Below, piece after piece: positions 21,301 to 33,400 of a stretch of 64,000 nt of DNA (position 1 is the first letter of the stretch; each line of letters begins with the position of its first letter). Source of the stretch: Heterodera schachtii. Taxonomy: Eukaryota; Nematoda; Chromadorea; Rhabditida; Heteroderidae. Location of the stretch: contig SIJG01000025.1 in NCBI GenBank assembly GCA_023374025.1, forward strand, positions 186,001 to 250,000, read 5' to 3'. Under the pieces are notes generated by a model that was given only the letters and a program-made list of their open reading frames with translations, made no database searches and had not been told where the DNA came from. A program made the position numbers and the translations under genes.

Positions 21301-24300
21301 TGCACGCCAAAGAGAATCGGATGTGGTGTTGGTCTTATTTTCGGGCTCGAAAGCACTAATCCGGGTGCACCGCCAAAGAGAATCGGATGTGGTGTTGGTC
21401 TTATTTTCGGGCTCGAAAGCACTAATTCGGGTGCACCGCCAAAGAGAATCGGATGTGGTGTTGGTCTTATTTTCGGGCTCGAAAGCACTAATCCGGGTGC
21501 ACGCCAAAGAGAATCGGATGTGGTGTTGGTATTATTTTCGGGCTCGAAAGCACTAATTCGGGTGCACCGCCAAAGAGAATCGGATGTGGTGTTGGTCTTA
21601 TTTTCGGGCTCGAAAGCACTAATCCGGGTGCACCGCCAAAGAGAATCGGATGTGGTGTTGGTCTTATTTTCGGGCTCGAAAGCACTAATCCGGGTGCACC
21701 GCCAAAGAGAATCGGATGTGGTGTTGGTCTTATTTTCGGGCTCGAAAGCACTAATTCGGGTGCACCGCCAAAGAGAATCGGATGTGGTGTTGGTCTTATT
21801 TTCGGGCTCGAAAGCACTAATTCGGGTGCACCGCCAAAGAGAATCGGATGTGGTGTTGGTCTTATTTTCGGGCTCGAAAGCACTAATCCGGGTGCACCGC
21901 CAAAGAGAATCGGATGTGGTGTTGGTCTTATTTTCGGGCTCGAAAGCACTAATCGGGTGCACCGCCAAAGAGAATCGGATGTGGTGTTGGTCTTATTTTC
22001 GGGCTCGAAAGCACTAATCCGGGTGCACCGCCAAAGAGAATCGGATGTGGTGTTGGTCTTATTTTCGGGCTCGAAAGCACTAATTCGGGTGCACCGCCAA
22101 AGAGAATCGGATGTGGTGTTGGTCTTATTTTCGGGCTCGAAAGCACTAATTCGGGTGCACCGCCAAAGAGAATCGGATGTGGTGTTGGTCTTATTTTCGG
22201 GCTCGAAAGCACTAATCCGGGTGCACCGCTGAGAGAATCGGATGTGGTGTTGGTCTTATTTTCGGGCTCGAAAGCACTAATCGGGTGCACCGCCAAAGAG
22301 AATCGGATGTGGTGTTGGTCTTATTTTCGGGCTCGAAAGCACTAATTCGGGTGCACCGCCAAAGAGAATCGGATGTGGTGTTGGTCTTATTTTCGGGCTC
22401 GAAAGCACTAATCCGGGTGCACCGCCAAAGAGAATCGGATGTGGTGTTGGTCTTATTTTCGGGCTCGAAAGCACTAATTCGGGTGCACCGCCAAAGAGAA
22501 TCGGATGTGGTGTTGGTCTTATTTTCGGCTCGAAAGCACTAATCCGGGTGCACCGCCAAAGAGAATCGGATGTGGTGTTGGTCTTATTTTCGGGCTCGAA
22601 AGCACTAATCCGGGTGCACCGCCAAAGAGAATCGGATGTGGTGTTTGTCTTATTTTCGGGCTCGAAAGCACTAATTCGGGTGCACCGCCAAAGAGAATCG
22701 GATGTGGTGTTGGTCTTATTTTCGGGCTCGAAAGCACTAATCCGGGTGCACGCCAAAGAGAATCGGATGTGGTTTTGGTATTATTTTCGGGCTCGAAAGC
22801 ACTAATTCGGGTGCACCGCCAAAGAGAATCGGATGTGGTGTTGGTCTTATTTTCGGCTCGAAAGCACTAATTCGGGTGCACCGCCAAAGAGAATCGGATG
22901 TGGTGTTGGTATTATTTTCGGGCTCGAAAGCACTAATTCGGGTGCACCGCCAAAGAGAATCGGATGTGGTGTTGGTATTATTTTCGGGCTCGAAAGCACT
23001 AATTCGGGTGCACCGCCAAAGAGAATCGGATGTGGTGTTGGTCTTATTTTCGGGCTCGAAAGCACTAATTCGGGTGCACCGCCAAAAAGAATCGGATGTG
23101 GTGTTGGTCTTATTTTCGGGCTCGAAAGCACTAATCCGGGTGCACGCCAAAGAGAATCGGATGTGGTGTTGGTATTATTTTCGGGCTCGAAAGCACTAAT
23201 TCGGGTGCACCGCCAAAGAGAATCGGATGTGGTGTTGGTCTTATTTTCGGCTCGAAAGCACTAATCCGGGTGCACGCCAAAGAGAATCGGATGTGGTGTT
23301 GGTCTTATTTTCGGGCTCGAAAGCACTAATCCGGGTGCACGCCAAAGAGAATCGGATGTGGTGTTTGTCTTATTTTCGGGCTCGAAAGCACTAATTCGGG
23401 TGCACCGCCAAAGAGAATCGGATGTGGTGTTGGTCTTATTTTCGGGCTCGAAAGCACTAATCCGGGTGCACGCCAAAGAGAATCGGATGTGGTTTTGGTA
23501 TTATTTTCGGGCTCGAAAGCACTAATTCGGGTGCACCGCCAAAGAGAATCGGATGTGGTGTTGGTCTTATTTTCGGCTCGAAAGCACTAATTCGGGTGCA
23601 CCGCCAAAGAGAATCGGATGTGGTGTTGGTATTATTTTCGGGCTCGAAAGCACTAATTCGGGTGCACCGCCAAAGAGAATCGGATGTGGTGTTGGTATTA
23701 TTTTCGGGCTCGAAAGCACTAATTCGGGTGCACCGCCAAAGAGAATCGGATGTGGTGTTGGTCTTATTTTCGGGCTCGAAAGCACTAATTCGGGTGCACC
23801 GCCAAAGAGAATCGGATGTGGTGTTGGTCTTATTTTCGGGCTCGAAAGCACTAATCCGGGTGCACGCCAAAGAGAATCGGATGTGGTGTTGGTATTATTT
23901 TCGGGCTCGAAAGCACTAATTCGGATGCACCGCCAAAGAGAATCGGATGTGGTGTTGGTCTTATTTTCGGCTCGAAAGCACTAATCCGGGTGCACGCCAA
24001 AGAGAATCGGATGTGGTGTTGGTCTTATTTTCGGGCTCGAAAGCACTAATCCGGGGCACGCCAAAGAGAATCGGATGTGGTGTTTGTCTTATTTTCGGGC
24101 TCGAAAGCACTAATTCGGGTGCACCGCCAAAGAGAATCGGATGTGGTGTTGGTCTTATTTTCGGGCTCGAAAGCACGGGTGCACGCCAAAGAGAATCGGA
24201 TGTGGTTTTGGTATTATTTTCGGGCTCGAAAGCACTAATTCGGGTGCACCGCCAAAGAGAATCGGATGTGGTGTTGGTATTATTTTCGGCTCGAAAGCAC

Positions 24301-24545
24301 TAATTCGGGTGCACCGCCAAAGAGAATCGGATGTGGTGTTGGTATTATTTTCGGGCTCGAAAGCACTAATCCGGGTGCACCGCTGAGAAGAATCGGATGT
24401 GGTGTTGGTCTTATTTTCGGGCTCGAAAGCACTAATTCGGGTGCACCGCCAAAGAGAATCGGATGTGGTGTTATTCTTATTTTCGGCTCGAAAGCACTAA
24501 TCCGGGTGCACCGCTGAGAAGAAGCGGATGTGGTGTTGGTCTTTG
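18345..24545 (+). repeat. Giant 66-bp minisatellite, about 94 units
   Basis: About 6.2 kb of head-to-tail units (CACCGCCAAAGAGAATCGG ... CACTAATYCGGGTG), 66 bp with frequent 65-bp variants lacking one C of CACCGCC or one G of TTCGGGC. Because 66 is a multiple of three, long open frames arise on both strands (22-residue periods such as RQRESDVVLVLFSGSKALIRVH), broken wherever a 65-bp unit occurs. It occupies the same position, before the conserved 3' UTR, that holds about 2.6 units in blocks 1-3. Internal higher-order duplication is visible: 22737-23264 recurs 720 bp downstream, and about 260 bp repeats near 18680-19200. Confidence 0.95.
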
Positions 24546-24660
24546 CACACCCGAAGTTAAGTTAGTTCTTTTCTATGTTCAATTGATTTTTGCTTTTATT
24601 TTCAGCTGTGTCTTCTTTAATTATTTTTTACTATTTTTTGCTGTGACTGAATAAATTTAT
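24546..24660 (+). promoter_or_regulatory. Conserved 3' UTR with polyadenylation signal after the array
   Basis: TTTGCACACCCGAAGTTAAGTTAG... with the TTTTCAG tract and AATAAA, as in the other blocks. It shows that the array replaced the short one in place. Confidence 0.5.
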
Positions 24661-24909
24661 TTTAAGCCATTACTGGAATTTTGACATTATTTTTGTGAAA
24701 ATTCATTCGTTGTCGCTATTTCACCATCCAATTTTCCATTTCCATTAAAATCCTAATTTTAAGGAAATTCTTATTATTATTGGCATTGCCAGACGATTAA
24801 ATTCTTTAATCATCTCCAATCCATTGTTGGTTAGGTCAAATTTTTCATTCTATGTTAGTTTCGTGGTGCAACATTTGAGGGTTTGTACAACATTCCAATT
24901 TATACTAAG

Positions 24910-25074
24910 CAGCTTCATGGTGCTAATTTAAATCAGTTGGATAGGGAGCGATTATACGATGAGGCAATCACATCGACATTTCAAAACTGTTTTTTATGTT
25001 TGCCGTTCCATTATTTTTATAATTTTGGTGCGCAAAATGTTTTTTTTATTACGCTTCGATCACTTGCTTTCTGA
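24910..25074 (+). pseudogene. Broken copy of the small membrane ORF (block 4)
   Basis: Homologous to 865-1188 from QLHGANLNQLDRERL onward, but it lacks the original start region and shifts frame in the hydrophobic part, ending ...ITLRSLAF. Confidence 0.5.
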
Positions 25075-25987
25075 TAGTCTATTTATTCATTTGCATATAG
25101 CTCTCGACAAAGAAAAAACAAAAAAGTTTTAGTTCAAAAACATGGGCTGGCGCCGAAACGACTCTTTCCCCGTGGAAATAATCACGAAAATCTAGGTTGC
25201 TAAAAAAATTGCCTAGGTATGGGCCTGGATCCAAGAAAAATCAAGGCCTGAATTCAGGTCCAGGTCGAGCTCTAATTAAAATAATTGATATTGAGGCATT
25301 GTTGAAATTTAATTTCCTCATCTTTAATATAAACATAAAAAGCATTGAACTCCCCGTAAAGCTTTATGCGAATGGATAAATAATATGAATAAAGAAAAAT
25401 AACAACGAAAAAAATTAAAATAAAATTACAAAAATGATAACAGAAAATACAAAATAATAAAGGAAATACAATAAAAAATCTAACAAAAATAACAACAATT
25501 CGGAAAAAAAACAATATAAATATGTAAAATAGAAAATAGACAAAATGAAAAGACGATAAGAATTGTTGTAAAAAAAAGGCTTAAAAATGCCAAAAAATTT
25601 AGTGTGATTCTTGTTTTTTATAGAGAAATTTAAAAACTAAACTTGGCAAAAACCATTAGTAACACTTAAAAGAAACTTTTCAAGGCCATTTATCCATTCC
25701 AAAATGTATAGGGACCGGCTTTTTAGCATATTCTTAAATTTTTTTCGTGTTCAAATTTGCCTAAACACGGGAATTTTTTTGCAAAATGCTTAGCATTAAA
25801 TTTTTATGCTAAATTTTTACATTTTGTTATTTTGCCAAAAGCAGAATTTTCTTTTATGCTAAGTTAAATGCTTAATTAATAATTATCATTTCGCTTTTTT
25901 GTGTTTAAAAAAGTCCGGTCCCTGTCAATATATCAAAATGCTCGAAAAATTGTGCCAAAATTTGCGCTACTCAGCACACCACGCTAA
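25075..25987. other. Block 4 spacer with the 3'-flank TIR element, no gene
   Basis: Homologous to 1189-1950. It includes the small TIR element (about 25708-25922, ends TAGGGACCGG and CCGGTCCCTG). AT-rich, no coding frame supported. Confidence 0.5.
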
Positions 25988-26379
25988 CAAGGGCGTAGCC
26001 ACTCGCTTGGCTTCAGGGGGGGGGGGCTAACTTTGTAAGTCAAAATCGATTTTTAGGGGTGTATTTTTTCATTCGATTTTTCGGGAGTTTTTGAAATCCC
26101 GAATTAGGGGGGTGTATTTTACAAAAATTTTTAGCCGTTTTTCGCCAAAAAACAACTATTTTTTGCAATTTTGGTCTCCATTTTTGAAAAATATGGTAAA
26201 AAGGGGTCCGGCGGTGCCGTTAGGCGCCGCCGGGAAAATTTTTCAGAATTTTACCCCAATTTGTTAAGAAAATTGCTTAAAATTTCAAAAAATTTGCAGG
26301 AACATTTTTTCTTTTTTGGTTTCAGGGGGGGGGGGGGCTTTTGCCCCCCTCAGCCCCCCCCCCCCTGCCTACGCCCTTG
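25988..26379. mobile_element. hAT-like MITE inserted at the stop codon of gene D
   Basis: 392-bp element with TIRs CAAGGGCGTAG / CTACGCCCTTG. It is flanked by CACGCTAA (25980-25987) and TACGCTAA (26380-26387), an 8-bp target duplication with one mismatch, typical of hAT elements. It is absent from the homologous site in blocks 1 and 2, so it arrived after block duplication. It has long G and C runs near each end and an internal GC hairpin (26208-26233). The duplication spans the TAG stop of gene D, and the stop is retained. Confidence 0.75.
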
Positions 26380-26383
26380 TACG

Positions 26384-28088
26384 CTAATTCCCAGGTCCAA
26401 TGTAGCTAATCGAGTCTTTGCTGAACAGAACTTGCTTTGCCCAAATTGGAACGACTACAGCAAAAGCGACTGCGATAATTATGATGACTATCCATGTTTT
26501 TTTGCCGCACCTGCAACAGCACTTTTTGCCACTTTCACCACTTCCTTCACTGGAGCTGTCCTCGTCATGGTCATGGTTATGATTTTGGCCCATTTCAATA
26601 TCACCACCATTTTCTTTCTTAGCCCCGCGCTTTCGTCTTCGTCCGTTTTTTGCTGTGATGGCCATCATTTTGGGGTGGTGGTGATGGTCATGGCAATGAA
26701 AAATATTTGCTTAAAATTGATAAAAAATAATAATAATCAAAAATTCAATTTACTGTATTTTATTTATGTGCAAAATCCGGTTTTCTGTGAGAAAGATTAT
26801 TGTCATCAAAGGGGAGCGGATTTTTAGGGGGAAAATAATTCAATTTTGGGGCCTAACTAGTAGGGGCGAAAACAAACGGTAAGTAGCAAAAAACTTGAAA
26901 AAAATTGTGCCTTTTTCAATGAAAATAAATTAAAATCCAATAAATTATTTTATTCAGTAACCTTAATTACAATTGAATTAATTATCACCTTTTTCTTTGG
27001 CAAAAAAAAAAAAAGAATTATTCTAACAGAAAATTCGACTTTTCAGCTTGTTTTTATTATTTTTAGGTCAATATTTAAAGAAACTTTTCGAATTAGATGC
27101 CAAATGCCAAAAAAGTCCCTTAATTAAAAAATGGAATTTTTGCTTACCATTATTAGCAATCGTTTCATATATCCCATTGAAATTGTGCCGAAATGTGCCA
27201 ATATTTTGCTTGTTTTGGTCATTGAGCAATGCCTTTTTCTCAATTTCATTTATAGCATTGCTCAAAACAGTTGGAAGATCATTATTTGTGAAAATATTCA
27301 CAATATTTTCCACGAAAACTTCCAAATTTTGGCCATCGCTTTTGAATTGTTTACACAAATTGTTGCGCAATTTTCCAAGGTTGTCCATTTTTGATTCAAA
27401 TTTGGCATTATCATTACACATAACGCCAACCGAGATTTTTTTCATCCCTTCAATTGCCAAATCGTCGCTAATTGTCCCTTCATTTGCCTCATTGACTAAG
27501 TTCGATGCTGCGTCCACAAAATCCCCTCCCGACTTGAATGAATCTAAATAGTGGTTTGTTACGAATTTTTTATTTATAGATAATAACTAATTAACGAACT
27601 AATTAAATAAATGGACATAGAATTTAATGCAAAGATATTCAAGAATAAAAAACTAATAATTATCATTAGGGCCGAATTGAAGATGAATAAACCGAGAATT
27701 TGAACATCATTTATTGTTGAGTTCACAAAGTAAAGCTCACTTACGTTTTAATAAGTTTTCTTATAATAGAATCTGCAACAAATTTTTGAATATTTAAAAA
27801 ATGCGAAAATTAGGTAAAAAAAAATAAATAAAAAAAAACGGAAATGAAAAATTGAAAAAAAGCATGAATGGCACTCCTGAAACAAAAGAAAGGCCGGGAG
27901 TTATACTAATTCCCCATAAATTTTCGAGAAAACCGCTGGAAATTTTTTCAGAAATTTTGGTTACCACTTTCTTTACCTCCAACTCCGTTTGATCCATGCG
28001 CCAATTCCGCCGTTTGATCACTTTGGCACAACAAATGCACAAATATGATGAATAATGACGTGAATTTGGCGAATTTGAATAAAAGCAT
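26384..28088 (-). CDS. Family gene D: signal peptide, helical ectodomain, RRKR site, TM anchor (277 aa)
   Basis: Exon 1 27977-28088, exon 2 27148-27543, exon 3 26384-26709; the exon lengths (112, 396, 326) are identical to gene A. Donors GGAG|GTAAAG and ATG|GTAAGC, acceptors TTTAG| and TTTTAAG|, both phase 1. Exon 1 is a signal peptide (MLLFKFAKFTSLFIIFVHLL). The ectodomain retains both cysteines (VMCND, NLCKQF). Exon 3 has HHHPK, KNGRRRKR, the His/Asp and Ser/Glu linker as in A, then KKCCCRCGKK and a different TM helix (WIVIIIIAVAFAVVVPIW), before the same tail VLFSKDSISYIGPGN. All lesions seen in B and C are absent. Function unknown; type I sheddable membrane protein inferred. Confidence 0.75.
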
Positions 28089-28769
28089 TTTTAATTTACT
28101 TTTGTTCGGGGTTCTAAAATTATTTTTTTTTTTGAAAATTTGCAATTTTTTTTACATTAATTTAATTAAGATAGAAAATTCGGTAATTTGTACGCCCCTC
28201 ATCCCGCATTTTTTTTTGGCCAAAAAATTTAAGTGTTTCGAAAAGTCGAAAATATAGTCCCGTGAGTTTTGCGGGCTGATCACGAATATTTGCATCCCTT
28301 TCGAAATTCGGAATACGAAAATTTTGTCTAAATGGATTTAAAAGGATTTAAAACATCCTTACTTGCAATAGGAATGCTTTTCAGTTTGCTTTGCTTTGAT
28401 TTAGTTAAAAAAGTTTTGATTCAAAAATTAAATTTAAAAAAAAACAAAATTTACGCTTCTTTTTCGAAATCGTGCACGGGGCTCGGAATTAGTCGAAATT
28501 ATGTAGCTTTCGTGATCAACGGCCCCAAAACCCACGAAACCATGTTTTTAAGACTTTTGAAACAAAAAATTTATCAAAAAACGTGTTGGGAAGAGGTACA
28601 AACTAAGTTATTACAGAAAATTATTAGTTCAATTGCTTTTGAGAAAGGTTCTGGCAAATTGTTTCTTGAAAGCTGCTACAACTGGGCCGAAATTTTTTAA
28701 ACTGGTCTATTTCTTGTGAAATGACTGGATTTAAATGCTCGTGGGTTCGGTTCTGTTATCCTCGTGATT
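28089..28769 (-). promoter_or_regulatory. Upstream region of gene D
   Basis: AT-rich, related to the corresponding regions of blocks 1-3 but the most diverged. No gene seen. Confidence 0.35.
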
Positions 28770-29335
28770 CAATAAAATGTGGCAAGTCAAAGGCCCCCCC
28801 CCCCACCTTTGAGGATACAATGCCAAATTGGGCATGCCCTCCCCTCCCAAATTTGGAAGGCAAATGCCACTCTCCCCCCTCTCACCTTTAAGGATATCAT
28901 GCCAAATTGGGCATGCCCTCTCCTCCCAAATTTGGAAGGCAAATGCCACTCTCCCCCCTCTCACCTTTAAGGATATCATGCCAAATTGGACAGGCCCTCT
29001 CCTCCCAAATTTGGAAGGCAAATGCCCCCGACCCGCTCTGCCTTTAAGGGTGTCATGCCAAATTGTACGTGTAAATTGCCCAAGGGTGCCATGCCAAATT
29101 TGACAGGCCCTCTCCTTCCAAATTTGGAAGGACCCCCTGCCCCTCCTCTGCCTTTAAGGGTGCCACGCCAAATTAGGCCAGGGCCTCTCCCACAATATCT
29201 GTTGTCAAATTCTCCCGTCCTCCTGTTTAAGGGTGGCACGTCCAATTTGGCCAGGGCCTCTCCTCCAAAATTTGGTTGCCAAATGCCTGCGCTCTGTTTA
29301 AGAGTGTCGTGCCAAATTGGGCAATGCCAAACACG
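28770..29335. repeat. GC-rich promoter repeat array of block 4, about 7 units
   Basis: Tandem units of about 80 bp with ATGCCAAATTGGNC, CCCTCTCCTCCCAAATTTGG and CACCTTTAAGGATATC or GCCTTTAAGGGTG. It is the longest of the four block arrays. The Pro/Arg-rich ORFs in it are by-products of the repeat. Confidence 0.75.
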
Positions 29336-29476
29336 TGGATGATAGCCCAAGGCTAAGCACATGCTTACTCAAAGATGTAGCAAATATTGTCTTTTTTACA
29401 TGCACTTTTTATGAATTACAAATGATTTTTCGCAATATAAAATTTTTATTATAAGGAAGGGTGATGCGAATGTGCG

Positions 29477-29622
29477 GTGACTGACATTTGCGGCGCTGAC
29501 ATTTCTGGCGCTATTTGCGGCGCTGACATTTGCGGCACTGACATTTGTGGCGCTGACATTTGCGGCACTGACATTTGTGGCGCTTACATTTTCGGCACTG
29601 ACATTTGCGGCACTGACTTAGA
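29477..29622. repeat. 15-bp minisatellite (CTGACATTTGCGGCR), about 9 units
   Basis: Consecutive GCTGACATTTGCGGC / ACTGACATTTGTGGC units. Blocks 1 and 2 have only a single related unit (GACTGACAGTTGTGGCACTGA at about 4798 and 12659), so this is a third block-specific tandem expansion. Confidence 0.85.
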
Positions 29623-29756
29623 AGAACATTGTCTCGGCGAAAATGCGAGCGAATAAATGCAAAAGCGACAAAAAGACAATTTTAAAAAAATTTTAAATAT
29701 GCAACAACCACCGCTTCATTCGATGCCCGTACTTTTATGGTACTAATTTAGACAAT

Positions 29757-30080
29757 TTGCGTCGCCAAAGGTCGCACACAATTCTCACCGATCTCAACCA
29801 ATTGAGTTCAATCGGGTCATGCCATGTGTACCCCGAACTGGTCGCTGATGATGGGCCAAATGCAACTGGTGGCCAAGCATTGTCCAAATGGTTGCCGAGA
29901 AAAGATGGGCAGTCGAAGCGACTATGTTGCGGTGTTCATAAATCAGGTGACCATTGGATGGATCGACAAATTCAGAGAGGTCGGCCCAAGTTTCTTTTTA
30001 CGGCATTAATGAGACCAATCAACTTGGTTCATAGTTTTTGTCATATTTTAGTGTTTTGTCCATATAAATCAAAAATATGA
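29757..30080 (+). CDS. Possible exon, unrecognised
   Basis: Compositionally coding-like stretch with two overlapping open frames (a 107-codon frame, and a 61-codon frame containing DYVAVFINQVTIGWIDKF). The base composition is markedly less AT-rich than its surroundings. No start, splice partner or family could be established, so this may be an exon remnant or chance. Confidence 0.2.
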   Translation: MRRQRSHTILTDLNQLSSIGSCHVYPELVADDGPNATGGQALSKWLPRKDGQSKRLCCGVHKSGDHWMDRQIQRGRPKFLFTALMRPINLVHSFCHILVFCPYKSKI

Positions 30081-30485
30081 ACTAATTTCTTATTAAAATT
30101 TTGGTTAATTGCTTTTATTTTAAATTTTTATTGAGAAATTGCAGAATCATTTCGTTTTAATTAGCAATGTGAACTAATTTCATGTTTAAATTTTTGGTTA
30201 GTTGATATTTTTGCAGAATTCTTTCCTCTTAAGATATTAATTATTTTGCAGAAATTTTTTTATTATTTGTTTAAATATTTCTATAGAATTTTTTGTTGGA
30301 TTACGTTAAAAATTGACAATTGTTTATTATTCTTAAAAATATAATTTTTATGATGGAAAAAGCTCAAAATATTGATGAAATTGGAAGAAGACAAAAAAAA
30401 TTATTACAAAAAATTGACAAAATTTCATCAAATTTTTAGCTTCAACTTTCTTAATTGTTCAATCTTTAGATGTATATTTTCGGTT

Positions 30486-33400
30486 TCATCTCCATCCCGT
30501 CACATTTGAACTGCTTTCACTGCTCAATTTTTCTTGGCGCAAATTTTCGTCCAAAATTTCTTCGCCGATGGACGACGAGAAATTGAAGTAATCCGCCGCT
30601 GATGTTGTGCTTTGTTTGGTCAAGCCAAACTTTTTGGAATAGCGCTTTTTTGAACTTCTAAAAATTTTTAAATTTTTATTTTACAGGAAATTTAAACACG
30701 GATTTAAATTTGATTTAAAATTTCAAGCAAAAAAAAGATAAGAAAAAATTTAATGGTTAAATTAAAACGAGAATTCTCAAATAATAATTATTATTTTTTA
30801 ATTAATTAAAGAAATTCACATTTGGTGAAAGTAATTAATTAATAAGGAATTTTTTTCAAAATCTTATTTAGATTAACGTAATTTTTGCAAAAAAAAAAAA
30901 AAATTTTTTTAAGTTAATGGCTGCGAAAGTAAAACGGGGATGCCGAAAGTCATCAGCTTGAGAAAATTTTGAAGAATTTCAACAAAATATGGGTGCTATG
31001 ACGTCACTCAAAAAAACCATCAAAATGAGCCGAAGTTATGAATAATTTTCTACAAAAATTTTTATTTTGATGGTTTTTGAGTAACGAGCCGGCTCCCAAA
31101 ATAAAATATGTTGGAAAAGAATTGCAGCAAAATTTTAAAAGTGCTTCAAAAATTATTATTTTCTCATTTTTCTTCGTTTTGTAAAAAAAAAAAAAATCAA
31201 CCAACCCCTTCAAAAAGTAGTGAAAATTCTCAATTTCTGAACCTTGAATTTGATTTTCACATAAAATATTAATAATTTTTTAAATTTTTTCTCCCAAAGA
31301 TAATATTTATAACTCATCAAAATAGAAAATAAAAATTAAAAATTAAAATTTGTGTACAAAAATGTGGTTTGCTTACTCTTGCTGTGAATTGCCCCGTCGG
31401 ATCAGCTTTTTGGCCCGGCTTGCACCGCTGGCCATCATTTCGCCCGCGGCCATAACACCGGCGGCAGCGCTGGCACCGGCACCAGTGCCGGTGCCAACGT
31501 CACCCTTTGTGCCACCACCGCCACCGACCAAACGGCGCAACGAACCGCCCATCATGGCACCACCACCACTGGGTTCGGCACTGGTGCTGTGGTGCTTGCG
31601 CAAAATGTGGTCTGCCAAAAAGTTGGCATGCAAAAACACCTTGGAGCACTCATTGCACTGTCAATTTGGTGGGGGGAGGGGAATTAGGGGTAAAAAGGTA
31701 ATTAATTATATTTTTATTAATTAGATATATTTTTAATATTACTGATTAATTAATATGATAAATTATTAGAGTTTATTCGATTTATATTGTTCATAAATTA
31801 ATATTTATGAATTGTTGATTAATTTATTTTTTATGATTATAATAATTTTAATATCAGTTCATATTATGTATTCTTACTTATTTATTAATTTTTAAATTTG
31901 TGATGATAGTCTTTACAAAATATGTTTAATGAATATGTTTTTATTTAATTTTCAATTTTTTTTATCATTGTCTACAAATTTTGTAAATAAGATTGTTTAA
32001 AAGTCGCTAATTAATTAGTCAAAATTAATAGAACTTTCAAAAATTCATCAAGCACAAAACTTCGATGGAATTTACTGGCAACAAAATTATTAGCTCCACT
32101 CACCCCAAATAAATCTTTGCCCCATTCGGCACCATCTCCACTTGTGGAACTTTCTAATTCTGTCAAAGTTCTGTTCATTTGTGAAATCATATAAAAGAAT
32201 TTTAAATTTTTTAAAATAAAATTGTATAGAAAAATGAAATAAAATTGTTAAAAATAAATTAATCAAAAAATATTGATTTGAATTAAAGATGGACACGCCA
32301 ATTGCGCGCACCTTTTAAAATATTGTAAAATGAGTTCACGAGTGATCAAATTTCATCAGTTTCCCCAGGTTTTCCTGATGATGGATGAGATCAATTTTCG
32401 TAATCGATCTCTCGCTGATGAATGAATTTAAACGATTCGAAAATGCAAACAAAATATGAGCAAAAAATAGAGAAAAATTATTAAAAAAACTAAAAACAAA
32501 AACACTCCAAGTAATATAAATTCAAAATATTTATATATATCATATTTTTTTGATTAACATTTATATTTATATTAATATAGGTTATCTTATATTACAATTA
32601 AAAATGAACAAAATTTGAAAAAAAAATTATTTGCGAAAATGAAAAGTTTAAAGAAACAAAAAACCAAAACATTCATAAAAATATTAATAATATTTTAATA
32701 TATATATAATTAAATAAATACATATATTTTTTTTCATTTAAATTTGTATTTCAATATAATTATTGTTTTTATATTATTTTTTTTATAGATTAATACTTTT
32801 ATAATTATTTTTTGCTTTTAAAAAAAGAAAAAAATTATTTTCACTTTGAAAAGCTCTTTGCCCCACTGAGCACCCGCCGCTTTTCCATCATGTTTTTGAT
32901 CACCGCCATTTGAGCTCCGTGTTCGATTTCCGGCATCATTCTAGCATTTTTGGTAAATTTTTTGATCTTTTACATATTGAATGTTTGGGGATATCTTCTG
33001 AAAATCTAAGAAAATCGAAAAAGGGTGGACAATATTTACTCCAACAAATGCCTCATTAGCTCATTGGGCTCCAAAAACCGAATACTTACAACAAAAAAAA
33101 AAACTCATATCCATCAGGCTTTTATTTTATTGAAATCCAAAAACTTATTTAAAAAAAATTCCCATTTAGAGTTTTCTCCGAATTCCCTGACAAAAACTCA
33201 ACAAAAAAAACGAAAAATAAATAGCTCCAAATTTAAAAAAAAAAAAAATTAAATTTTTATCAAATTTTAGGATAAAAAGAAATTTATTTTTATGCTCCCA
33301 TAAATTTTAGACCGAATTTTTTGTGTCTAGTTTTCCGTTTTTAGTGTTAATTTTAGCGCTTTTCAGGGCCTAATAGCATTGTCTTGCAAATTAGTGACAA

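Noticed and set aside
18312..24517. Many long ORFs on both strands across the 66-bp array (up to about 280 codons)
   Set aside because: They are created by a 66-bp period being divisible by three. They end at every 65-bp unit, occur in several frames at once and lack independent evidence of translation.
26171..26827. 218-codon plus-strand ORF
   Set aside because: It runs through a MITE and antisense across exon 3 of gene D; it has no start context or family.
28779..29362. Pro/Arg- and Gly-rich ORFs over the GC-rich promoter arrays (also 4355-4598, 12216-12459, 17567-17996)
   Set aside because: Low-complexity products of tandem repeats on both strands; no start, splice or homology support.
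33025..33252. 75-codon Lys/Asn-rich ORF
   Set aside because: Poly-A-rich intronic DNA of the DZIP1-like gene on the opposite strand.
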